8,504 nt of DNA from JBIOYL01 sp044870185 (GTDB lineage Bacteria > Actinomycetota > CALGFH01): contig JBIOYL010000303.1 of assembly GCA_044870185.1 (NCBI GenBank), positions 1 through 8,504 on the forward strand, written 5' to 3'. A model generated the notes under the pieces. That model was not told the origin of the DNA and made no database searches. It saw only the letters and a list, made by a program, of their open reading frames with translations. The translations under genes were made by a program, and so were the position numbers. Below are positions 1 through 4,689 of the stretch, piece after piece (position 1 is the stretch's first letter; every line of letters starts with the position of its first letter).

Positions 1-802
1 CATGTCCCAAATCAAGGTGGCCGGCGCCCCGCGCAGGAAGCGGCGCAACTGCTTGCACACCCCGATCAGCGCCTGCTCGTTGTAGCTGTCGGGCTGGACG
101 TGGAAGGCGAGCCGGGCGCGTGACCCGTCCGGGCGGTAGCAGCAGATCCCGGCCATGGATGCCCGCTTCCAGTGGCCCCGGTGGCGCAGGATCGGCGTGT
201 GCCCCTTGGGCGCCCAGGTGCGCCGCACCGGTGGGCGCAGCGAGACACCGGACTCGTCCAGAAAGCAGCTCCACGCGTCCCGGCTCAGCGCCCCCTTTTT
301 CTCCGAGGCCAGTCCTCGGCGCGCCAGCGGGCGATCGCCTGCTGGTCGCGTTCGCGGGCGCGGCGGGCGGGACGCTGCACGCTCCAGTGCAGCTGGCGCA
401 GCAGGCGCCACACGTGGCCGGGGTGGTAGCCCACCCCGGTGAGCCGCTCGATCACCCGGGCGATGCGGCCAAGCGTCCACAGCTCGGTGTCGAACCCGAA
501 GGTGCCTGGCCCTTGCGCAGGGCCTGGTCGACCGCGGCCAGCTCGGCCGGGGACCGGCGCGGGCGCCGCCCGGCCCGGCCCGCGCCGCGCAGCGCCGCGG
601 TTCCGCCGCGCCGCCAGGTGGCGTACCAGCTGCTGGCGGCCTGGCGGGACACGCCGAAGGTGCGGGCGACCTCGGCTTGGCTGGCGCCGTGGGCGTACAG
701 GTAGGCGGCTTGCATGCGGCGCTGCTGGAGCCCGGCGAAGTCCCGCCGCCAGGTGCCGACCTTGATGGGCTTGACAGCTGGTAGGTGTGATGTCGCATTC
801 AT
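1..802 (-). pseudogene. IS630-family transposase, frameshifted and cut by window edge
   Basis: On the minus strand three reading frames join into one IS630-type transposase. Frame 1 starts at ATG 802-800 (MNATSHLPAVK) and holds the helix-turn-helix N-terminus (GASQAEVARTFGVSRQAAS). Near 509-512 the sense jumps to a second frame that reads GTFGFDTELWTLGRIARVIE and YHPGHVWRLLRQL, typical of the central winged-helix part. That frame stops at 285-287. At the A5G5 run (291-300) the sense moves to the -1 frame, which gives CFLDESGVSL, with the first catalytic Asp at 256-258. It runs to LIWDM at the edge, with the second Asp at 4-6. The third acidic residue would lie outside the window. Two shifts suggest an inactive copy, although the A5G5 site could in principle be programmed frameshifting. 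An in-frame ATG at 838-836 is an alternative start. The terminal inverted repeat was not located with confidence. Confidence 0.85.
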
Positions 803-879
803 GCCATCCAGGGTGCCAGTCCAATTCACAGTTATCAACCTATTCCGCGAACCTCTTTAAGAAAGGGGCCGAGATCCGA

Positions 880-1022
880 AGCACCAGATCCGTAGACAAG
901 TGCTCAGCGTCGAACTGGTCGGCTCAAGACGGATCTGCCCTGCTCAGGTGGGATGCGTCGTCGGTCGCGTCGGGTCGAGAAGGAACCAGTCGGATCGGCT
1001 GGATGATCAACGGGATGATCAA
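880..1022. repeat. Attachment-site-like module, copy 1 (anticodon loop CTACGGA)
   Basis: This is the most diverged of three modules in the same orientation. The core is AGCAC (880-884), a 7-mer at 889-895 that reads CTACGGA on the minus strand, and GTGCT (900-904), so the 7-mer lies centrally between inverted arms. CTACGGA equals the usual anticodon loop of tRNA-Arg(ACG). TCAGGT lies at 944-949, and the perfect doublet GGATGATCAA is at 1001-1010 and 1013-1022. Spacings from loop to TCAGGT (55) and from TCAGGT to doublet (57) are identical to copies 2 and 3. From TCAGGT to the doublet about 30 of 57 bases match copy 2. The role as a recombination site is inferred. Confidence 0.5.
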
Positions 1023-1076
1023 GCCGCGAGGATGACGAGCCCTCGTTTTCACTGAGCAAGCGGGTGATGTGGGGGG

Positions 1077-1105
1077 CGAGCACCAGATTTTTTATCTAGT
1101 GCTCG
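1077..1105. repeat. Near-perfect 12-bp inverted repeat with T-rich centre
   Basis: The left arm 1077-1088 (CGAGCACCAGAT) pairs with 1094-1105 (ATCTAGTGCTCG) with one mismatch, around TTTTT. Read as a core site it is AGCACCAGA (1079-1087), seven bases, then TCTAGTGCT (1095-1103). The left arm AGCACCAGA is identical to 880-888 in copy 1 of the attachment-like module. There is no T-run after the stem on either strand, so a Rho-independent terminator is unlikely. It may be a second recombinase core site or an operator. Confidence 0.6.
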
Positions 1106-1272
1106 GGCGCCACAGGGCTCTCAGGTGGCTGGCAGACTGCCATATGGAAGGGAGTTCAAAACCTACAGGCGGCTCCCCGTGCTGCCCTTCAAGAGGGGGC
1201 ACCTTGTACCTGCGGACGCAAGGGTAGGTCAAGCGTCGTCATGTGCGGCCGATCAGGCTCACGGACCCCCAC
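1106..1272. other. Noncoding stretch with a small palindrome
   Basis: I see no convincing gene here; the open frames have no ribosome-binding site and implausible composition. The stretch contains the perfect inverted repeat TGGCAG-A-CTGCCA (1130-1142), overlapped by the palindrome CCATATGG (1140-1147). These could be protein-binding sites for control of the downstream operon, but nothing else supports that. Confidence 0.4.
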
Positions 1273-1303
1273 TTGATCTCGGCGGAAGCCCCGTGCCTAC
1301 ACT
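1273..1303 (+). promoter_or_regulatory. Candidate promoter of the 1324-2318 operon
   Basis: TTGATC (1273-1278) could be a -35 element and TACACT (1298-1303) fits a TAnnnT -10 element. The spacing of 19 is slightly long. Transcription would begin near 1310, just ahead of a strong Shine-Dalgarno GGAGAGG (1312-1318) that is placed 5 bases before ATG 1324. Confidence 0.4.
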
Positions 1304-1323
1304 TTGGCCTTGGAGAGGGTCAC

Positions 1324-1362
1324 ATGAGACAACAGGTGCCGATTGCCACGATCGCCGCGTAG
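1324..1362 (+). CDS. Possible 12-codon leader peptide
   Basis: ATG 1324 has the best ribosome-binding site of the plus-strand operon (GGAGAGG, 1312-1318), yet its frame closes after 12 codons (MRQQVPIATIAA, TAG at 1360-1362). The toxin-like gene that follows is in another frame and has only weak start signals. Three explanations are possible: a translated leader whose termination feeds reinitiation at GTG 1382, an indel that separated the original start from its gene, or a chance ORF. The good ribosome-binding site is the only evidence for translation. Confidence 0.3.
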   Translation: MRQQVPIATIAA

Positions 1363-1381
1363 CCGACCATGGATCGCCGAA

Positions 1382-1627
1382 GTGATCATCACTCCAGAGG
1401 TTGAACACAAGCTTGCGACCAAGCACCATGTGTCTCGGGACGAGGTTGAACAGGCCGTCCGCTTCTCAGCGTTCCGCGATGCACGGTGGCATGACCATCC
1501 CGAGTTCGGACGTCGCTTGCTCGTCAGAGGCCTCACGGATGAGCGGGTGCCGATCCTAGCCATCCTGAGGCCGATCAACGAGCAAGAGGGTATCTGGGAG
1601 TGCAAGACGGCGAGAAGGGATCTCTGA
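1382..1627 (+). CDS. Small toxin-like protein (BrnT/RelE-like architecture, tentative)
   Basis: The product is 81 residues from GTG 1382, starting MIITPEVEHKL. A TTG at 1343 would add 13 arginine-rich residues (PRSPRSRPW) that do not look conserved, so the GTG is preferred. The pattern is an N-terminal helical part (LATKHHVSRDEVEQAV, about 11-26), then basic beta strands (GRRLLVRG, 43-50; VPILAILRPI, 56-65) and a C-terminal IWECKTARRDL. This is reminiscent of small single-domain toxins of the BrnT or DUF4258 kind, where a KH-x-V helix and a terminal basic TAR motif are common. It is the first gene of an operon and overlaps the next one by one base (TGATG). A toxin-first order is known for BrnTA. 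The family assignment is by resemblance only; a different small RNase-like or regulatory protein is equally possible. Confidence 0.55.
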   Translation: MIITPEVEHKLATKHHVSRDEVEQAVRFSAFRDARWHDHPEFGRRLLVRGLTDERVPILAILRPINEQEGIWECKTARRDL

Positions 1628-1869
1628 TGGGCCACAGAGACGAGAACGAGCTCACGGACGCCGAGGTCAGAGCCATGTGGGATGAAGGAGAGCCAGTCGC
1701 ACTGGCAGTCTCCGTCTTCGACGTGGACCCTTCGCCATGGGTTGTCGAGCCTCCGAACACCGCTCCGCGGGGCTTCTTGGGCAAGGCGATCACCTACTAC
1801 TCCTTCTTCGGTGCCGGACGCGTGCGCTACCCCCTCAGGATGAGTGACACCGGAATGCGCTCCGCATGA
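1627..1869 (+). CDS. Small acidic protein, putative partner or antitoxin of the upstream gene
   Basis: The product is 80 residues. ATG 1627 overlaps the preceding TGA by one base. The upstream purine run GAGAAGGGA supports this start over an ATG at 1600 inside the previous gene. The N-terminus is acidic and helical (DENELTDAEVRAMWDEGEP, about 5-23). A hydrophobic strand with prolines follows (VALAVSVFDVDPSPWVVEPP), then an aromatic segment (ITYYSFFGAGRVRYPL). I do not recognise a named domain. The gene ends in ATGA overlap with the DUF6941-like gene, so the three genes are translationally coupled. Size, acidity and position directly after a toxin-like gene make an antitoxin plausible, but no DNA-binding motif is visible. 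Confidence 0.55.
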   Translation: MGHRDENELTDAEVRAMWDEGEPVALAVSVFDVDPSPWVVEPPNTAPRGFLGKAITYYSFFGAGRVRYPLRMSDTGMRSA

Positions 1870-2318
1870 AGGTGACCATGCTGCTTGCCGATGCGGCACA
1901 AGCTATCGACGGCAAGCTCTACATCCTTGGGGGAGGCTGGTCGGTAACCGGACCGATGCCGTCACCCTCGGCGATCGCCTTGAAGATCGAGGTGCCATGG
2001 GACCAGGCGAATAAAAAACATCGGTGGGACCTCTCGCTCCTCGATGGTGACGGCCACCCCGTTCTCGTCAGCACCCCTCAGGGTGAGCAGCCAGTCCAGA
2101 TCAGCGGAGAGTTCGAGGTCGGTAGACCGCCTGGCCTGATTCCTGGTGTTGCGCTCGACGCGACCATTGCTTTCACCCTCGGGCCGCTGCCCCTGGAACC
2201 CGGCAGTCGTTTCGTCTGGCGCCTGTCGATCGACGACGCATCCGAAGAGGGCTGGCAACTGGCCTTCTCTACGCGGCCCGCTCAAACGGCAGTGCCTGGC
2301 GAGCCACCCTCGGCCTAA
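1866..2318 (+). CDS. DUF6941-family protein
   Basis: The product is 150 residues from ATG 1866, which overlaps the previous stop as ATGA. The start MKVTMLLADAAQAIDGKLYI, the glycine run LGGGWSVTG (about 21-29) and IEVPWDQANKKHRW (41-54) are the pattern of DUF6941, a family of unknown function that I know mostly from actinobacteria. The rest looks like an all-beta single domain with a proline-rich end. I see no signal peptide or membrane segment, so a cytoplasmic location is likely. DUF6941 genes often stand alone; coupling behind two small toxin/antitoxin-like genes is notable and may mean only shared transcription. Recognition is from memory of the N-terminal signature. Confidence 0.75.
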   Translation: MKVTMLLADAAQAIDGKLYILGGGWSVTGPMPSPSAIALKIEVPWDQANKKHRWDLSLLDGDGHPVLVSTPQGEQPVQISGEFEVGRPPGLIPGVALDATIAFTLGPLPLEPGSRFVWRLSIDDASEEGWQLAFSTRPAQTAVPGEPPSA

Positions 2319-2407
2319 GGCGGCTGCAAGTCGAGCGGCGGTGCTCACGCGATGCTCCTGGACCGCCCGGACCGGGGCCGGATGAACCCCTCCGATCCTC
2401 GTCCGAC

Positions 2408-2425
2408 CGGGCCCTATCCGGCCCG
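2408..2425. repeat. 6-bp GC inverted repeat beside attachment-like copy 2
   Basis: CGGGCC (2408-2413) and GGCCCG (2420-2425) enclose CTATCC. It lies 89 bases after the DUF6941 stop and could act as a weak transcript terminator. It also sits where the T-arm would fall if the minus-strand tRNA-like segment at 2424-2445 were continued, but the loop is not a T-loop. The rest of 2319-2407 shows nothing recognisable. Confidence 0.4.
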
Positions 2426-2445
2426 ACCGGCGGATTATGAGTCCC
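2424..2445 (-). other. tRNA-Met(CAU)-like anticodon/variable segment
   Basis: On the minus strand this reads GGGACTCATAATCC followed by GCCGGTCG. The GGA-CTCATAA-TCC stem-loop with anticodon CAT, and the continuation into CCGCCGGTCG, closely match the middle of typical actinobacterial elongator tRNA-Met. No acceptor stem, D-arm or standard TTC T-loop is present, so this is not a functional tRNA gene. It fits the tRNA-derived half of an attachment site. The comparison is from memory. Confidence 0.5.
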
Positions 2446-2568
2446 TTCCCAGCCGTCCATCCGGTGCCGCTGAGTGCCGTTCTCGCAGGTCAGGTCCGAT
2501 GTGCCGTCCGGCTGGTACCGTCCTGTCGTGCAGAGTGAGCGGAGGTGGAATGACCACGGGAATGGCCA
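2432..2568. repeat. Attachment-site-like module, copy 2 (anticodon loop CTCATAA)
   Basis: It aligns without gaps to 4405-4541 (offset 1973), with 97 identities in 137 positions by hand count. Upstream of 2432 the similarity falls to 12 of 31, so the repeat boundary coincides with the anticodon-like stem. The 7-mer at 2435-2441 reads CTCATAA on the minus strand. Conserved blocks are CCGTCCATC (2454-2461 region), GAGTGCCGT (2472-2480), TCAGGT (2490-2495) and GGTGGAATGACCA (2544-2556). The tandem motif GGAATGACCA / GGAATGGCCA is at 2547-2556 and 2559-2568. It ends 28 bases before the next gene. Function as a recombinase attachment site is inferred. Confidence 0.7.
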
Positions 2569-2596
2569 CTGCTGCGACGATGGGAGAATGCCTCAC

Positions 2597-3118
2597 ATGA
2601 CCTATGACCAAGCCGTTTCCGGGGCGACTGTCGAGTCAGTGCCGCTGCCCGACTGGGCAAGTGGTGTGCTTGCCGAGGCAGCCGGCCGGGCTGATGTGGT
2701 GGTACTTCCGCGAGGGGTTCGGGACGGACGCGGCGAGTACCGGTCCGCTGACCTGCCGGTCGTCAAGGCGCTTCGTGCCGCCGGCATCAACGCGGATTGG
2801 GCGCATCAGGGGCCTGAGCGAACCTTCGTGGCCGAGTACGGAGTAAAAGAGGACGCTTTCGTAATCGGCCTATTCGTCACCCAGGCCCTTGGTGAGGAGA
2901 GCGTGGTCGTGGTCACCCGGTGGCTGCTGAGCCGTATCCGCCAGATGCTAACTGGACGGACGCCGAGCAAGGATGGTCCTCCGGTTGTCGTTGAGCTGGT
3001 CCGGTTGACGGTGCAGGGAGATCGCATGGACTTCGAACGGCTGCGCGTCACGGGCAAGGATGAAGGGATCGTGAATGCGGTCGCGCCGTTGCTACGCGGC
3101 GATCCGCCGCCGAGATGA
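2597..3118 (+). CDS. Unknown 173-residue protein, first of a coupled pair
   Basis: ATG 2597 is chosen because GGGAGA (2582-2587) sits 9 bases upstream; ATG 2588 would be almost on top of it. I do not recognise a named family. Visible features are: an alternating alpha/beta start (ADVVVLPRGVRDGRGEYRS, about 32-50); SADLPVVKALRAAGINADW (50-68), which resembles a strand-helix unit; a hydrophobic stretch FVIGLFVTQALG (88-99) and SVVVVTRWLLSRIRQML (102-118), either an amphipathic helix or a weak membrane segment; and a C-terminal strand region (PPVVVELVRLTVQGDRMDFE). There is no signal peptide. The stop overlaps the next start as ATGA, so the two products are probably made together. Possible roles include an accessory or defence-type gene carried by a mobile element, but no catalytic motif supports one. 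Confidence 0.75.
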   Translation: MTYDQAVSGATVESVPLPDWASGVLAEAAGRADVVVLPRGVRDGRGEYRSADLPVVKALRAAGINADWAHQGPERTFVAEYGVKEDAFVIGLFVTQALGEESVVVVTRWLLSRIRQMLTGRTPSKDGPPVVVELVRLTVQGDRMDFERLRVTGKDEGIVNAVAPLLRGDPPPR

Positions 3119-4080
3119 CTGAGGTAACCCGCAGCGCTGTCTGGTTTCGGACTGGGCCGCCCCGGCGGCTCCTCGGATTGACTGTGCGTGGGTACGCCAT
3201 CCGGTATGAAGTACCACTACCGCCCGCCGACGGCCCAGCCCGAGCGGCTGCCTTGAAGGCCGCGGGCTTGAGTTCCTTGGTGGCAGCGCGCCGCGGCTAC
3301 GGGCAGGTTCTCCGCGAGGTGCTGCTGGCCGCCGGCTCCGCCGTCCCTCGGCCGGTTGACCTGGCCCAGCCCCGGTGGCCGGCAGCTGCTGACGCGCTCG
3401 TGGAGTCGCGTCGGGTCGGATGGCTGCAGACACAGAGACGAGTGGCAGCGCTTTCCGGGCCGACTGTCGCAGCCCTTGAGCAATGCGGCCGGGCTGCTCT
3501 TAAAGCTGCGGTTGCCGCCTTCAACTACCTTGAGGACACCGAACTGGCTGGGGAAGCGCACATGCAAGCTCACGCCATTGGCGAACTTGTGGCCGGCGTG
3601 TTCGGCTGCCGCGCTCAACGAGAGGACGGGCGCTGGTTCGACGTGTGCCCGCTGTCGCTGATGCATCTGCGCGTGGGCAGCTCGCCCGGGTTCGTCGCGC
3701 GTCGACACTGCTCCGTGTGCAACCGCGACCTAGCCGATTGTGAGCACCTGCCCGGAGTGGCCTACCCAGTCGTGGCGGCGCGCGATCAGGACGGCAACTG
3801 CACCATCTGCGGCACGGTTGAGTGCACTACCCACCCGGTTGGGAGCAGCCACCTGGTCGCCGCCCATGCGGTTATCCACGAGGTGGATCGGTTCGATGAG
3901 ATCTCGGCCGTGCCTCGTCCCCGGGATCCGCTCGCCCGGTACCACGCGGTTGAGATCCCAGCTCAGGAGATCGCCACCTTGGCCGGCAGCAACGATCCGA
4001 ACGCAGCGCTTGAGTGCAGGCGGTGTGTCAGGCCTTGCATCGGCTTCACGGCGGCGGAAGAAGCGCTCGGCCTCGCTTGA
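3115..4080 (+). CDS. Unknown cysteine-rich, probably zinc-binding protein
   Basis: The product is 321 residues, with ATG 3115 inside the ATGA overlap with the previous gene; it has no strong ribosome-binding site of its own. The N-terminal half (1-160) is alanine- and arginine-rich and helical. The C-terminal half has clustered metal ligands: DVCPLSLMH (C178, H184), then CSVCNRDLADCEHLPG (C199, C202, C209, H211), CTICGTVECTTH (C229, C232, C237, H240) and CRRCVRPC (C301, C304, C308). CxxC-x(6)-C-x-H followed by LPG recurs, as I remember, in uncharacterised bacterial and phage-type proteins (CSxCGxDxxDCxHxPG), which have no known function. I infer two or three structural zinc sites. Coupling to the upstream gene and placement between two attachment-like repeats suggest a mobile two-gene cassette. 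Confidence 0.75.
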   Translation: MTEVTRSAVWFRTGPPRRLLGLTVRGYAIRYEVPLPPADGPARAAALKAAGLSSLVAARRGYGQVLREVLLAAGSAVPRPVDLAQPRWPAAADALVESRRVGWLQTQRRVAALSGPTVAALEQCGRAALKAAVAAFNYLEDTELAGEAHMQAHAIGELVAGVFGCRAQREDGRWFDVCPLSLMHLRVGSSPGFVARRHCSVCNRDLADCEHLPGVAYPVVAARDQDGNCTICGTVECTTHPVGSSHLVAAHAVIHEVDRFDEISAVPRPRDPLARYHAVEIPAQEIATLAGSNDPNAALECRRCVRPCIGFTAAEEALGLA

Positions 4081-4404
4081 TCGGCTGCGCCAGGCGCCAT
4101 AGGAAACCGCCACGCTGTCCGACTGCAAGAATGCATCGTGTGGATATGTGCTTTCTTGTATGCGCATGGATCGGGAGGTTGCTGCTGGTACACCAGTGCC
4201 CGCTGCGGTCCACGGCAGCTGGACGAAAGGTCGCCGCCGAGCTCGGGACCCCAGAACGCCAATACAACGTCAACCACCACCGCGGCGAGAGCGGCCAGCG
4301 CCAGCCGAGCCCGCCGGGGGGAGCCGCACAGCAGCCAGAACGCCCACAGCCCTACCCGCTCCGCTCGGGGTTGCGAGGTCGTGGCACTGCATCTCGCAGT
4401 CGCC
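4081..4404. other. Noncoding stretch between the Cys-rich gene and repeat copy 3
   Basis: I see no complete gene here. On the minus strand about 4220-4371 reads as two hydrophobic stretches (VGLWAFWLLCG and LALAALAAVVVDVVLAFWG) split by a short basic turn, as in a small membrane protein. The frame has no usable start codon and continues into low-quality sequence, so it may be a gene remnant. No promoter or terminator is evident. Confidence 0.35.
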
Positions 4405-4541
4405 GAATTAGAAGTCGGTCAACGGCCGTCCATCGGGTAGCGTCGAGTGCCGTCCTCGCAGCTCAGGTTGGGTCAGTCGTCCAGCTTGTAGTGGCCTGTT
4501 CTGCGGCGTAGGCCGTGGTGGAATGACCAACAGAATGACCG
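4405..4541. repeat. Attachment-site-like module, copy 3 (anticodon loop CTTCTAA)
   Basis: Partner of copy 2 at offset 1973. The 7-mer at 4408-4414 reads CTTCTAA on the minus strand, as in the anticodon loop of tRNA-Arg(TCT), with CCGA/TCGG bases on its two sides. GAGTGCCGT is at 4445-4453, TCAGGT at 4463-4468, and the doublet GGAATGACCA / AGAATGACCG at 4520-4529 and 4532-4541. On the minus strand one frame crosses the doublet and ends TGHYKLDD before a TGA; this may be the tail of a lost integrase gene or chance. A recombination role is inferred. Confidence 0.65.
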
Positions 4542-4639
4542 CTTTGAGCGCAGACCTTCAACCGGCGGGCGAGCCATCCCCTCGTCTCGGTCTCGGTCCT
4601 GAGCGATGGCATAACGACGCCCTCTCTCGAAGGATGCGT

Positions 4640-4678
4640 CCGGGCGCCGCTGCTCGAACGCGAGCGGGCGGCGCCCGG
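4640..4678 (-). terminator. GC-rich hairpin after the ABC permease gene
   Basis: CCGGGCGCCGC (4640-4650) pairs perfectly with 4668-4678, and an inner GCTCG/CGAGC stem (4652-4656 with 4661-4665) closes on a four-base loop. It begins 12 bases after the permease stop at 4690-4692. No T-run follows, which is common for high-GC actinobacterial terminators. Confidence 0.75.
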
Positions 4679-4689
4679 GACGATTGCGG

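Noticed and set aside
1077..1105. Hairpin as a Rho-independent terminator
   Set aside because: The T-run is in the loop, not after the stem, and no gene on either strand ends just before it.
1125..1385. 86-codon plus-strand frame
   Set aside because: No ribosome-binding site and no recognisable motif; it overlaps the promoter and the better-supported leader start.
2405..2480. Complete tRNA gene on the minus strand
   Set aside because: Only an anticodon stem-loop and variable region resemble a tRNA; no acceptor stem, D-arm or TTC T-loop can be formed.
2474..2596. Upstream extension of the 2597 gene
   Set aside because: It would run through the conserved noncoding repeat and lacks a ribosome-binding site; ATG 2597 has GGGAGA at good spacing.
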